From a bacterium 336/3 (GTDB lineage: Bacteria; Bacteroidota; Bacteroidia; Cytophagales; Thermonemataceae), in assembly GCA_001281695.1 (NCBI GenBank), contig LJIE01000001.1:6107-70106 (forward strand): a stretch of 64,000 nt of DNA, in the 5' to 3' direction. Of the stretch, positions 35,405 to 44,740 are shown piece after piece. The stretch's first letter is position 1. Every line of letters begins with the position of its first letter. Under the pieces are notes generated by a model. It was not told the DNA's origin and did no database searches. It saw nothing but the letters and a program-made list of their open reading frames with translations. A program made the translations under genes and the position numbers.

Positions 35405-36090
35405 AAACTAAAATACTATTTGCTGAAGATGATCCCAATCTTGGGAAAGTAGTAGCTGATTATTTGAATATTTCGGGTTATCAAACCATGCTTTATTCTA
35501 ATGGTAAATTGGCTTGGGAGGCTTTTCTTTCTGAGTGTTTTGATATTTGTTTATTGGATGTCATGATGCCTGAATTGGACGGTTTTAGTGTAGCAAAACT
35601 TATTAGAGAAAAAAGCACCCATATTCCAATTTTATTTATCACTGCCAAATCTATGGAAGAAGATAAAATTGAGGGTTTTAAAATTGGGGCTGATGATTAT
35701 ATTTTAAAACCATTTAGTATTGAAGAACTGATTTTACGTATTGAAGTTTTTTTAAGAAGGAGTAAAAGTATTTCTACTCAACCCAAAGAAAAAAATACTT
35801 CTTTGGGCAAATACACCTTCAATTACACAAATTTAAGTCTTTCCATTGCTTCAAAAACCAAAGTACTTACACAAAAAGAAGCTGATATTTTACAAATGTT
35901 TAGGGATAATTTAGGGAATATTGTAAAAAGAGAGGAGTTGCTTATAAAAATTTGGGGTAATGACGATTATTTTTTGGGTAGAAGTTTAGATGTTTTTATT
36001 TCAAAACTTCGAAAATATTTGAAAGATGATGAAAATATAGAAATCAAAAATCACCATTCTATTGGTTTCCAATTAATTATACATCAATAA
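35401..36090 (+). CDS. OmpR-family response regulator
   Basis: A 229-residue regulator: receiver domain with acidic residues near D10-D11, phospho-acceptor D53 in LLDVMMPELDG and K103 in LKPF, then a winged-helix DNA-binding domain (LTQKEADILQMFRDNLGNIV; SLDVFISKLRKYLKDD). Coupled by an ATGA overlap to the upstream kinase, its cognate partner. Target genes are unknown. Confidence 0.94.
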   Translation: MKTKILFAEDDPNLGKVVADYLNISGYQTMLYSNGKLAWEAFLSECFDICLLDVMMPELDGFSVAKLIREKSTHIPILFITAKSMEEDKIEGFKIGADDYILKPFSIEELILRIEVFLRRSKSISTQPKEKNTSLGKYTFNYTNLSLSIASKTKVLTQKEADILQMFRDNLGNIVKREELLIKIWGNDDYFLGRSLDVFISKLRKYLKDDENIEIKNHHSIGFQLIIHQ

Positions 36091-36118
36091 AATTTATTTT
36101 CTCTTTTCCACTGATACA

Positions 36119-36149
36119 TTGGATTTATTGATAGGCTTTTTTAATTTTG
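36119..36149 (+). promoter_or_regulatory. Promoter of serS
   Basis: A -33 TTG (36119-36121), a 20-base spacer and a -7 TAATTTTG (36142-36149), 24 bases before the ATG at 36174. Confidence 0.66.
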
Positions 36150-36173
36150 TAACTCATTTATTCAACACGAGTT

Positions 36174-37445
36174 ATGTTACAGATTCAATTTATCAGAGAA
36201 AATACTGAAAAAACTATAAAAGGGCTACAAAAAAAGCATTTTGCTGATGCAGAAGAAAAAGTAAAAGAAGCTTTGGCTTTGGATGCTCAACGCCGTGAAG
36301 CCCAAAAACAACAAGATGATGCCCTTGCCAAATCAAATCAGCTTTCTAAACAAATTGGTGTTTTGATGAAAGATGGTAAAAAAGATGAAGCTGAAAACGT
36401 AAAACAAGAAGCCAAAAGCCTTTCTGATGAAGCCAAAACTCTTGTAGAAAAAGCATCTGAATTAGAAGAAAAATTATATCAAATATTAGTAACATTTCCC
36501 AATTTACCTTCTGAACAAGTTCCTGAAGGTAAAACAGCCAATGACAATGTAGTGGTTGAATCTCATGGAGAAGTGCCTACATTACATGAAGGTGCTTTAC
36601 CACACTGGGAACTCATTGTAAAGTACGATATTATCGATTTTGAGTTGGGTAATAAAGTTACTGGAGCAGGTTTTCCGTTTTATAAAGGAAAGGGAGCTAA
36701 ATTGCAAAGAGCTTTAATCAATTTCTTTTTAGATGAAGCTGAAAAGGCTGGTTATTTTGAAGTACAGCCTCCTATTTTGATTAACAAAGATTCAGGCTTT
36801 GGAACAGGACAACTTCCTGATAAAGATGGACAAATGTATCATGCTACAGTAGATGATTTTTACCTGATACCTACAGCCGAAGTACCTATCACCAATATGT
36901 ACAGAGATGTGATTGTAGACGTAGAACAATTACCTATCAAAAATGTAGGCTATACTCCTTGTTTTAGAAGAGAAGCTGGTAGTTGGGGTGCTGATGTAAG
37001 AGGGTTGAACCGTTTGCACCAATTTGATAAAGTCGAAATTGTACAAATTCAGCACCCAGAGAAGTCTTATGAAACGCTTGAGGACATGCGAGAGTATGTA
37101 CAAGGGCTTTTGGAAAAATTGGAATTGCCTTACAGAGTTCTAAAACTTTGTGGTGGAGATATGAGTTTTACATCTGCCCTTACTTACGATATGGAAGTGT
37201 ATTCTGCTGCTCAGAAACGTTGGTTAGAAGTGAGTTCCGTGAGTAATTTTGAAAGCTATCAGGCGAACCGTTTGAAATTGCGTTATAAAGGTGATGATAA
37301 GAAAACTCATCTTTTACACACACTCAATGGTAGTGCTTTGGCGTTGCCTCGTATTGTGGCAGCTATTTTAGAAAATAAACAAACTGAGGATGGTATCAAT
37401 ATTCCAAAAGTATTGCACCCTTATACAAAGTTTGAGAAGATATAA
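36174..37445 (+). CDS. serS: Seryl-tRNA synthetase
   Basis: Charges tRNA-Ser. The 423-residue class II synthetase has the N-terminal tRNA-binding coiled coil (about residues 25-105), motif 2 TPCFRREAGSWGADVRGLNR and motif 3 in LNGSALALPRIVAAILE. Full length. It has its own promoter and a hairpin downstream, so it is a single-gene unit. Confidence 0.97.
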   Translation: MLQIQFIRENTEKTIKGLQKKHFADAEEKVKEALALDAQRREAQKQQDDALAKSNQLSKQIGVLMKDGKKDEAENVKQEAKSLSDEAKTLVEKASELEEKLYQILVTFPNLPSEQVPEGKTANDNVVVESHGEVPTLHEGALPHWELIVKYDIIDFELGNKVTGAGFPFYKGKGAKLQRALINFFLDEAEKAGYFEVQPPILINKDSGFGTGQLPDKDGQMYHATVDDFYLIPTAEVPITNMYRDVIVDVEQLPIKNVGYTPCFRREAGSWGADVRGLNRLHQFDKVEIVQIQHPEKSYETLEDMREYVQGLLEKLELPYRVLKLCGGDMSFTSALTYDMEVYSAAQKRWLEVSSVSNFESYQANRLKLRYKGDDKKTHLLHTLNGSALALPRIVAAILENKQTEDGINIPKVLHPYTKFEKI

Positions 37446-37452
37446 AAAGAAA

Positions 37453-37486
37453 TTCACCTCGTTTGGTAAAACCCAAACGAGGTGAA
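37453..37486 (+). terminator. Hairpin after serS
   Basis: TTCACCTCGTTTGG and CCAAACGAGGTGAA form a perfect 14-base, GC-richer stem with a 6-base loop. No long T run follows, so it may slow polymerase or protect the mRNA end as well as terminate. Confidence 0.65.
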
Positions 37487-37510
37487 ATATAAATCATTAG
37501 ATTTTGGGCA

Positions 37511-37915
37511 ATGAAAATGTTGAAATTTTTAATTTTATTAATTATTGCACTATTAATCAATGGTATATGTAGATTTTGTTCAAATTTCAAACTAGATTAT
37601 CCTGAGGTGGAAATGTCTTTGAATGAAACAGCTTTTTTAAAAGAAATAAAATTACACTATTCTTTTAGAGATATAGATCGTTCATTCAAACTGAAAGAGA
37701 ATAGTGATGAGTATGATTTTTATATAGATGTTGAAAATCTTGATGAAATCAATATTCAGAAAATTAGTGAGGAAATCATTGAGAAAATGGAAACAGAAAA
37801 GATACTCGATAAATCCATTCAATATATTAGGTTTTTCTATTCAGAAAAAGAAAAAAAGAAATCTTTAGACTTTGAAAAACAGTATTCTGGAGATTTTATT
37901 TCAGATAATAACTAA
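37511..37915 (+). CDS. Small membrane-anchored protein, unknown
   Basis: A 134-residue protein with an N-terminal hydrophobic segment (residues 3-19: signal anchor or signal peptide), then a charged, mainly alpha/beta domain rich in E, K, D, I (HYSFRDIDRSFKLKENSDEY). The cysteines at the end of the hydrophobic segment do not form a convincing lipobox. Not recognised. A second in-frame ATG at 37517 is also possible. It converges with the TonB-dependent receptor gene 12 bases later. Confidence 0.58.
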   Translation: MKMLKFLILLIIALLINGICRFCSNFKLDYPEVEMSLNETAFLKEIKLHYSFRDIDRSFKLKENSDEYDFYIDVENLDEINIQKISEEIIEKMETEKILDKSIQYIRFFYSEKEKKKSLDFEKQYSGDFISDNN

Positions 37916-37927
37916 TAAAATTTATAA

Positions 37928-40291
37928 TTAAAACTTCACAATAGCTCTTAAATTCAAAAATCTTGCTGATAGGGCATTGGGAATGGCGTATCTTTGTCTG
38001 TTCAGATCACTTACCCAAGTATAAGAGATTACATTATTGATAGCCAGTAGGTTTAGAATATCTGCTCCTATCCATAACGACTGAAAAACCGTTCTACCTC
38101 CAAAACGAACTCTATCCACATATTTAGAAAAACCTACATCTACTCTTCTAAATGCCTTCCCTTGAAAAACATTTCGTAATTCAGGATTATTAGGAACGTT
38201 AAAAGGCAAGCCTGTTCCCCAAACCAAATTCAAATTCATTCGCCAAGTAGGGTTATTAGGCAAATGGTCTTCCAAATACATTCCTAAAGTAAGTCTTTGA
38301 TCTGTAGGGCGTCTGAGATAACCTTTGTTATCAAAATCAACATCTTCTTTGGTTTGCATCAAACTCATTGAAAACCAAGATTCTGTACCTTTAATAAACT
38401 CCCCACTTATTCTACCATCCCAACCCACTGCATAGGCTTTTGCTCCATTAGTCGCATAATATCGCAGGCGTACATTATCAACATCATAAGGCACTACATC
38501 CCATAAATATTTGTAATACAATTCATTAGTAAGCCTAAAGTTTCTATCACCAAAGGCTTTAAAAACATAATCGTTACCCACTACAGCATGGATAGATTTT
38601 TGAGATTTTAGATTTAGATTTAAATTACCTTGAAAGTCTCTTAGCTCTCTAAAAAATGGTTGCTGCTGATATACTCCTACTGCTCCTTTCCAAATCATAT
38701 CTTTTCGACCTCGTGGTTTGATAGCATATTGGAGTGTTGGGCTTACAAGAAATTCTTTGTTTATACTCCAATAAGCAAGCCTTACACCATAAGTCAGGGT
38801 TTGATTGGTATCTATTTGAATAGTATGTTGAGAATATGCTGAAAAACGACTGCTTTCTAAGGTATTGTCTCTAAAATTTCTATAAATAACGTTCACAAAG
38901 CCTACTGAATCTGTAAAATTATACTCTTGAAGTTTGTCATTGATATTTTCATAAGAATATCTTAATCCAAATTCAATTTTGTGTTTGGAGTTCAAATCAT
39001 ACACAGAACGATTTTCAAAGGCATAAATTTGAGCTTTCAGTCGGTTTCGTAAATACAAGTATTCTGAGCCTACCCCTACAGTCGTAACACATTCATTAAA
39101 ACCTTGTGTTCCAAAATTAGGATTGATTTCACATAATCTATATCCACCTTCCACATCAGAATACTCTTTTTCAGAAGTAAATACTTGTGAGAGTATCCAA
39201 TTAGTTGTTAGCTTATTATTTGGTTTAAAAGTTAGTTTAAAAGCATTTTGAGTAATGTCATAATCCATTTTTTCTTGCCCTTCAAAAGCTACAAAAAGTC
39301 TTAATACCCTATTAACGGTACCAAATGTTGTTTCTTGAGATTCAGGACTTACCAAATAGCGATTTTGAGCATAAGAAGTAAGTAAACTTAATGTCAATTT
39401 TTTTGAAAACTCATAGCTTGCATATCCCTGAAAATCAAAAAATTGAGGCAAATATTGTCCTTTTACAGGCAAAGTATTTAATAAATATCGAGAGCTTTTA
39501 CGCCTTACACCTGCTGTATAACTGAATTTCTGATTTTTACTAATCCCTTCTATATGCCCTTGATTATTAAGGATACCAAGTGTTAAAGAGCCTCCATTTT
39601 TGATAGGTTCTCTGTATTTTACATCCAAAACAGAAGAAAGCTTATCCCCATATTTCGATTGCCAGCCTCCTGAAGAAAAAACCACATCTCCAGCCAAATT
39701 TGGGTTGATAAAACTCAAGCCTTCTTGCTGTCCTGCTCGTATCAAAAATGGTCTATATATCTGAATATCATTTACATACACCAAATTTTCATCAAAGCTA
39801 CCACCTCGTACTGAGTAAGTTGCAGAAAGCTCATTATTACTTACAACTCCTGCCAATGTCGCCAATATTTTATTAAAATCCCCAAATGCAGAAGGCATTG
39901 CTTCAAGTTTTTTAGCATCAAAGCGAGTAATACTCACCTCCATACGTTGCAAACTATCTTTTTTCTTGGCAACAATATCAATACCTTTGATTTCTGCTAC
40001 TTTAAACACAAAATTTAGCTCTGTGATGCTACCCTCCAAAACTCTCACTAAAGTATCTTTACTAAGTCCCAAATAACTAATCTTGAGTGATATATCTATA
40101 TTTGCAGGTATTTCCAAACGATATATTCCTTGTGGATTGGTAGTTGTTCCTATTCTGTAATTAGGAAGAGCCAACACAACAAAATCTAAGGGCTTGCCTA
40201 ACTCATCTGTTATTTTGCCTTGTATAATTCCTTTTTGAGAAAAGGTTTGAAAAGAAAGAATAAAAAAGAGGAAAATTAATAATCTTGACAT
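37928..40291 (-). CDS. TonB-dependent outer membrane receptor with carboxypeptidase-regulatory-like domain
   Basis: A 787-residue outer membrane protein: signal peptide (MSRLLIFLFFILSFQTFSQ), a CarboxypepD_reg-like beta domain (GIIQGKITDELGKPLDFVVL to about residue 105), a plug domain (YSVRGGSFDENLVYVNDIQI) and a beta barrel ending in aromatic F (LRAIVKF), as in outer membrane barrels. Ligand unknown; no SusD-like or lipoprotein partner is adjacent, so it is not a canonical SusCD pair. The ATG at 40291 is chosen because a -7 box lies at 40310-40317, overlapping an alternative TTG at 40312. Confidence 0.88.
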   Translation of the reverse strand: MSRLLIFLFFILSFQTFSQKGIIQGKITDELGKPLDFVVLALPNYRIGTTTNPQGIYRLEIPANIDISLKISYLGLSKDTLVRVLEGSITELNFVFKVAEIKGIDIVAKKKDSLQRMEVSITRFDAKKLEAMPSAFGDFNKILATLAGVVSNNELSATYSVRGGSFDENLVYVNDIQIYRPFLIRAGQQEGLSFINPNLAGDVVFSSGGWQSKYGDKLSSVLDVKYREPIKNGGSLTLGILNNQGHIEGISKNQKFSYTAGVRRKSSRYLLNTLPVKGQYLPQFFDFQGYASYEFSKKLTLSLLTSYAQNRYLVSPESQETTFGTVNRVLRLFVAFEGQEKMDYDITQNAFKLTFKPNNKLTTNWILSQVFTSEKEYSDVEGGYRLCEINPNFGTQGFNECVTTVGVGSEYLYLRNRLKAQIYAFENRSVYDLNSKHKIEFGLRYSYENINDKLQEYNFTDSVGFVNVIYRNFRDNTLESSRFSAYSQHTIQIDTNQTLTYGVRLAYWSINKEFLVSPTLQYAIKPRGRKDMIWKGAVGVYQQQPFFRELRDFQGNLNLNLKSQKSIHAVVGNDYVFKAFGDRNFRLTNELYYKYLWDVVPYDVDNVRLRYYATNGAKAYAVGWDGRISGEFIKGTESWFSMSLMQTKEDVDFDNKGYLRRPTDQRLTLGMYLEDHLPNNPTWRMNLNLVWGTGLPFNVPNNPELRNVFQGKAFRRVDVGFSKYVDRVRFGGRTVFQSLWIGADILNLLAINNVISYTWVSDLNRQRYAIPNALSARFLNLRAIVKF

Positions 40292-40309
40292 TGATAATAC
40301 TGGTTTTGA

Positions 40310-40317
40310 CAAATATA
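40310..40317 (-). promoter_or_regulatory. -7 box of the TonB-dependent receptor gene
   Basis: The minus strand reads TATATTTG, 19 bases before the ATG at 40291. The TTG inside it is the rejected upstream start. Confidence 0.52.
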
Positions 40318-40465
40318 CACAAAGAGTTCATAAGAGCCTTTGTTGTTGATTTAAAACTTTACAAGATTTTTATATAAAATATTGTTTATCAGATTATTAT
40401 CCAAACATCAATTTTGTATTACATAAAAACTACAAATAAATATTCTGTTTATTACCAGTTTTTTA

Positions 40466-40473
40466 TAATTTTG
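40466..40473 (+). promoter_or_regulatory. -7 box of the 40511 gene
   Basis: TAATTTTG, 37 bases before the ATG at 40511. Confidence 0.47.
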
Positions 40474-40510
40474 TTTTCCCTAACAACTGAAAAACAAACA
40501 AATAGCCAAA

Positions 40511-42481
40511 ATGAAAAAACATATACTCATCTTATTTCTTTGCTTTGTTGGAATTATAAACTCTTCTAAAGCAACGCATATCGTAGGAGGAGAACTCCAA
40601 ATGACATTTATTTCTGGTACAACTTATCGTTTCAACCTGAATATGTATTGGGATAAGACATCCACAGTGAAAGACAACAGCATTACCATTGGTATTTACA
40701 GAAAATCTAATAATGGAAGAGTCCAAACCCTAACACTTCCTTTAGTTTCTGAAACCAATTTATCTTTCCCTGTTGATTCTTGTACTAATCAAATACTTTT
40801 ACGTTTCACACGTTTGGTATATGAAACACAAGCTACACTTGTATTGGCCGACTACTCTGACGCTGCTGGTTATTATGCTATTTGGGATAGATGTTGTAGA
40901 AACAATGCAATTTCTAATATTACCAACCCTGGTGGAGCAGCCAATGCTTTTTATCTAGATTTTCCAGCCATACAACAAGCAGGTAATCCTTTTATCAATA
41001 ATAGTCCAGCATTTTCTACTCCACAAGCAAGTTATTTGTGTTTAGGAGGTGATTTTACTTTTAATTTTGGAGCTACTGATGCTGATGGGGATAATTTAGT
41101 GTATTCTATGGATACACCCTTCAATGGTATAGGAGCTAGTGGTAATGCTATTCCAAATCCTCCAGCAACTTATCCTTTTCCTCCATCTCAAATCACTTGG
41201 GCACCTGGGTTTTCAGCTACCAATGCCATTCCCAGTACTTTTGGTTTCCCGCTTACTGTTGACCCTACCACAGGTGTTCTTTCTGGTAAGCCTAGTCAAG
41301 CAGGTTTGTTTGTTTTTTCTGTAAAATGTGAAGAATTTAGAGGTGGTATTAAAATTGGAGAAGTAAAAAGAGATTATCAGATTTTAGTTAAAAACTGTCA
41401 AGAATTAAATCCAACACCTCAAACTCGTTTACAATTGCCTAATGGAAGTATTTATCAAGAAAACACATTATTAGATTTGGATGCTAACCAAGCTCTTTGT
41501 TTAAATTTACAGTTTTTTGATACTCCTGGACAAAATATTAAAATGACTTATTATCCTATTAATGATAATGCTAAAAAGTTAACTCTCAACAATTACCGTC
41601 CATTCAGAAATGCAGGAAATCAAACAGTAAGTGCTGTTACAGTTAATTCTTCTGGTATTGGAGTTGCAAAATTCTGTTGGAAAGAATGTTTATATAGTTT
41701 TAAAGGTGATGAAATTTTTGAATTTGGTATTATTGTAGATGACCAAGGTTGTCCAGTAAGAGGAATTGATACATTATTTGTAAAAATGAAGGTACGTCCT
41801 AAATTTAACAACCCTCCATCACTTACTATTACTCAAGCTACACCCAATTTTGATATTCCCACACTTACAACAACTCCCCTACTCACATCAGGACAAGAAG
41901 TAAAAGCTACTTTCCAAGCATTTGACAAAGACAATGACTCTTTAAGTATTTTTGCAGTAGGTAGAGGTTTTAATATTGATAGTTTGGATATTACTTTCAC
42001 ACCTAAAGAGGGAAAAGGCAGATTTACCACAGATTTTATTTGGCGACCAGATTGTCGTTTCATCAAAATTAATGGACAAAACGACCAATTTATCATAGAT
42101 ATTATTTTAAGGGAAAAAAGTAATACTTGTAATGTTGCAGATGATACGCTCACTCTTAAAGTAAATTTAAAAGATGCTTTCTCGAATGTGGATAATTTCT
42201 TGCCTGCCAATACATTTACACCCAATGGTGATGGTGTCAATGATGTTTTCCAAATGGAAGATTTACCACAAGTAGCAGATTTTAATAGAATTTTGCCTTC
42301 GGATAACTGTTTATATCAATACAATGGAATAAAAATTTATAATCGTTGGGGAAAACCTATTTTTGAAAGTAAAGACAGGAACTTCAAATGGGATGGTAGT
42401 AACTTACCCATGGGTGTTTATTATTATGTAATAGATTACACCAGTAGACGCTATAAAGGAAGTCTCAACTTAGTGAAATAA
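40511..42481 (+). CDS. T9SS type B sorting domain surface protein
   Basis: A 656-residue exported protein with signal peptide (MKKHILILFLCFVGIINSSKA) and the N-terminal motif THIVGGELQM shared by a family of large Bacteroidota surface proteins. The middle has an Ig-like repeat (VDPTTGVLSGKPSQAG). The last 90 or so residues are a gliding-motility-associated (CHU_C, type B) sorting domain: NTFTPNGDGVNDVF, KIYNRWGKPIFES and MGVYYYVIDY. It should be exported by T9SS to the surface. Function unknown; adhesion is a guess from the repeat type. Confidence 0.87.
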   Translation: MKKHILILFLCFVGIINSSKATHIVGGELQMTFISGTTYRFNLNMYWDKTSTVKDNSITIGIYRKSNNGRVQTLTLPLVSETNLSFPVDSCTNQILLRFTRLVYETQATLVLADYSDAAGYYAIWDRCCRNNAISNITNPGGAANAFYLDFPAIQQAGNPFINNSPAFSTPQASYLCLGGDFTFNFGATDADGDNLVYSMDTPFNGIGASGNAIPNPPATYPFPPSQITWAPGFSATNAIPSTFGFPLTVDPTTGVLSGKPSQAGLFVFSVKCEEFRGGIKIGEVKRDYQILVKNCQELNPTPQTRLQLPNGSIYQENTLLDLDANQALCLNLQFFDTPGQNIKMTYYPINDNAKKLTLNNYRPFRNAGNQTVSAVTVNSSGIGVAKFCWKECLYSFKGDEIFEFGIIVDDQGCPVRGIDTLFVKMKVRPKFNNPPSLTITQATPNFDIPTLTTTPLLTSGQEVKATFQAFDKDNDSLSIFAVGRGFNIDSLDITFTPKEGKGRFTTDFIWRPDCRFIKINGQNDQFIIDIILREKSNTCNVADDTLTLKVNLKDAFSNVDNFLPANTFTPNGDGVNDVFQMEDLPQVADFNRILPSDNCLYQYNGIKIYNRWGKPIFESKDRNFKWDGSNLPMGVYYYVIDYTSRRYKGSLNLVK

Positions 42482-42512
42482 AAATAAAGCCTCTTTTACA
42501 GAGGCTTTATTT
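42482..42512. terminator. Bidirectional terminator between two T9SS cargo genes
   Basis: AAATAAAGCCTCT and AGAGGCTTTATTT form a 13-base stem with loop TTTAC. It overlaps the last bases of the minus-strand gene (stop at 42507). Confidence 0.87.
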
Positions 42513-44198
42513 TTGTAGTAAAAACGTACCAGAATTTTTAATCGTATTACCTATCAAGTCTTGTACTTCACAAGAATAGATATATACACCCGTAGGCATT
42601 GCTTTTCCTCCAAAATTCCCATCCCAACCTTCTCCCAAAGCAGATGATTCAAACAATTTTTGCCCATTCTGATTAAAAATTGACATTTTAAAATTCTTAA
42701 TAAACAAACCTTTTGGGAAAAACGTATCATTCAATCCATCACCATTAGGTGTAAAGACATTTGGAAAAAATAGTCTTACAGGTCTTTCTATACGAATTAA
42801 ATTTGAAAAAGACTCTCCAGTTGCTGTAATAGCCTTAATTCTATATTGGATAATCTGATTTTCTAAATCTTCCTTAGTATCTCTGTAGTTGGTGGCTGTT
42901 CCTGCAGGGAAATTATCTATTGCACCTCCAATACTATTTACTTTAACAACTTCATAGGCTATAACAGCCTCATTATTAGAATTTTTATAGGGTGTCCACT
43001 CCAAAAATCTTTCTTCAGGGCTTACATCTTTCCCTCTCAAAATAACAGGACAAGTTGTTTCAGATGTAAGGGTCTTGACACCACAACTTGTTGTATATTC
43101 TACTGTATAACAACTATTTTTAGTTTCTTTACCAGAAAAGCCTAATTGGACATTGGTTGTAACATCTAATACTTTTCCATTTTCTAACACTTGATAGGTT
43201 CGGAGTTCTTCTTGAGCTTGTCCAGTGGCAGTCCAAGAGATTTGAAGCTTGTTATCAAGGCTAAATGAGGCATTTACTTTTTGTACTTTGAGTGGTAAGT
43301 TACTAAATGTAGGAAAAAATGGTTGAGAGAACGTATGAGTATTATTACACAAATCTCTCAAACGAATTTCTATTCTATGTTCTTGTCCTAAATTATTTAA
43401 GCTATCTATTTCTAAACTATAATTATCTTGGTTCTTATTCTCTATGACATCCAATATTTCAAAAGGTTTTCCTCCTTTTGAAATCACTATTTCATAACGA
43501 ATATCAGCAAACACTTTTGGAATTGATACTTTTATCTTTCCATTACATGCAGAACTAATACCTTGCTGTTCTGCTCTAAATGAACTGGCTATATCACTTA
43601 AGTTGTTATAAATCTGAAAGTTAGAAACAGTAGTATCTGCATTCACTCCAGATTCAAAGCCATCACCTGTCGTTTTATTGAGATTGTATTCTCCTACAAC
43701 ACTGATATTGGTTGTTCCAGCAGGAAAAGTAAGAATAGCAGGATTAGTTGTTATAATTTGTTCATTACTACCAAATTTTACTTTGTATCTATCATAAGGA
43801 GTAAACTCAACAAATTCTACTTTGAGTGTCCCAGCACAACGAGTTAATTTTACTTTAGGTTTGGGTGTTGGTAAAACTTGAACATAGTTACTTCTGACTA
43901 CACTTGAGCCACCACCACTAATTAAATTACCAATAAACTCTACTGTGTAAATTCCTGTTTGGGTATATGTATGTGTTTTAGTTGTTGTTGGGCTTTGAGC
44001 AGGAAAAAATTTATAAAGACGATTAGGATCTGGATTAAAATTTACACACCCTGCATCATTCATCGTAATGGGCTTTCCAATACAAACTCGTACTTGTGTA
44101 GCAGAGGGTATATAATCTTGTGCATAAAAGCAATTTGCTTGTCCAAAAACTGAATTGATGAAAAGAATGCTACATGCCAAAAACAATAATTTCTTCAT
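42507..44198 (-). CDS. T9SS type B sorting domain protein with PKD-like region
   Basis: A 563-residue exported protein: signal peptide (MKKLLFLACSILFINSVFGQ), a PKD-like region (HTYTQTGIYTVEFIGN), several beta-sandwich/FN3-like stretches with paired cysteines, and a C-terminal type B signal: FPNVFTPNGDGLNDTF, MSIFNQNGQKLFES and MPTGVYIYSCEV. The ATG at 44198 is used because a -7 box (44222-44229) lies just upstream and the longer start at 44216 would be at the transcription start. It faces another type B cargo gene across a shared terminator. Confidence 0.85.
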   Translation of the reverse strand: MKKLLFLACSILFINSVFGQANCFYAQDYIPSATQVRVCIGKPITMNDAGCVNFNPDPNRLYKFFPAQSPTTTKTHTYTQTGIYTVEFIGNLISGGGSSVVRSNYVQVLPTPKPKVKLTRCAGTLKVEFVEFTPYDRYKVKFGSNEQIITTNPAILTFPAGTTNISVVGEYNLNKTTGDGFESGVNADTTVSNFQIYNNLSDIASSFRAEQQGISSACNGKIKVSIPKVFADIRYEIVISKGGKPFEILDVIENKNQDNYSLEIDSLNNLGQEHRIEIRLRDLCNNTHTFSQPFFPTFSNLPLKVQKVNASFSLDNKLQISWTATGQAQEELRTYQVLENGKVLDVTTNVQLGFSGKETKNSCYTVEYTTSCGVKTLTSETTCPVILRGKDVSPEERFLEWTPYKNSNNEAVIAYEVVKVNSIGGAIDNFPAGTATNYRDTKEDLENQIIQYRIKAITATGESFSNLIRIERPVRLFFPNVFTPNGDGLNDTFFPKGLFIKNFKMSIFNQNGQKLFESSALGEGWDGNFGGKAMPTGVYIYSCEVQDLIGNTIKNSGTFLLQK

Positions 44199-44221
44199 AG
44201 GAAATAAGTTATTCATAGTTC

Positions 44222-44229
44222 CAAATATA
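44222..44229 (-). promoter_or_regulatory. -7 box of the PKD/T9SS gene
   Basis: The minus strand reads TATATTTG, 24 bases before the ATG at 44198, with a CAA (minus-strand TTG) 16 bases further. It lies between this gene and the 3' end of ybeY. Confidence 0.52.
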
Positions 44230-44236
44230 CAAAAAC

Positions 44237-44659
44237 TTATAAAACCAACATACTAAGAGCTTCATCTTCTTTAGCTCTCATGGTTTGTTTATCCATTTTT
44301 GTTTTATCCTTGTAACCTAGTAAATGTAACACCCCATGAATCATTACTCGGTGTAATTCTTGCTCAAAAGTAACTTGTAGTTTACCCGCATTTTCTTTTA
44401 CTCTTTCAATACTTATAAAAATATCGCTTTCTATTTTTCCTTTTTCTTCAGAATTATCAAAAGTAATAATGTCTGTATAAGTATCATGGTCGAGATATTC
44501 TACATTTATTTGATGTAAATACTCATCATCACAAAAGATAAAATTCAAGTCTAAAACTTTTTGCTTTTCATTTTCTACAACACCCTTTATCCATTTTTTA
44601 AGTTTAAGTGAGTTTTTAAGTTTGAATTCTATATTTTCTTGAAAAAATTGTATCGCCAT
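44237..44659 (-). CDS. ybeY: rRNA maturation endoribonuclease YbeY
   Basis: Metal-dependent RNase of 16S rRNA 3'-end processing and ribosome quality control. The 140-residue protein has the metal motif HGVLHLLGYKDKTKMDK. The canonical family motif ends GYDH; here, as I recall in other Bacteroidota homologues, the third histidine is replaced and the following KDK-x3-DK is the likely substitute. The strand VEYLDHDTYTDIITFD is also conserved. Located downstream of the DUF2723 gene, separated by a terminator. Confidence 0.9.
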   Translation of the reverse strand: MAIQFFQENIEFKLKNSLKLKKWIKGVVENEKQKVLDLNFIFCDDEYLHQINVEYLDHDTYTDIITFDNSEEKGKIESDIFISIERVKENAGKLQVTFEQELHRVMIHGVLHLLGYKDKTKMDKQTMRAKEDEALSMLVL

Positions 44660-44703
44660 AATTTATATGTAATTGATTTGTATAAAATTTAATCTTTGAA
44701 AGC

Positions 44704-44733
44704 AAAAGGCTACAAAATAATTTGTAGCCTTTT
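44704..44733 (-). terminator. Terminator of the DUF2723 gene
   Basis: AAAAGGCTACAAA and TTTGTAGCCTTTT form a 13-base stem with a 4-base loop, 8 bases after the stop at 44741; a T run follows on the minus strand. Confidence 0.83.
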
Positions 44734-44740
44734 ATTAGTC

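Noticed and set aside
40292-40510. Small gene in the gap between the TonB-dependent receptor and the next gene
   Set aside because: Only short frames without start context are present; the gap holds divergent promoter elements.
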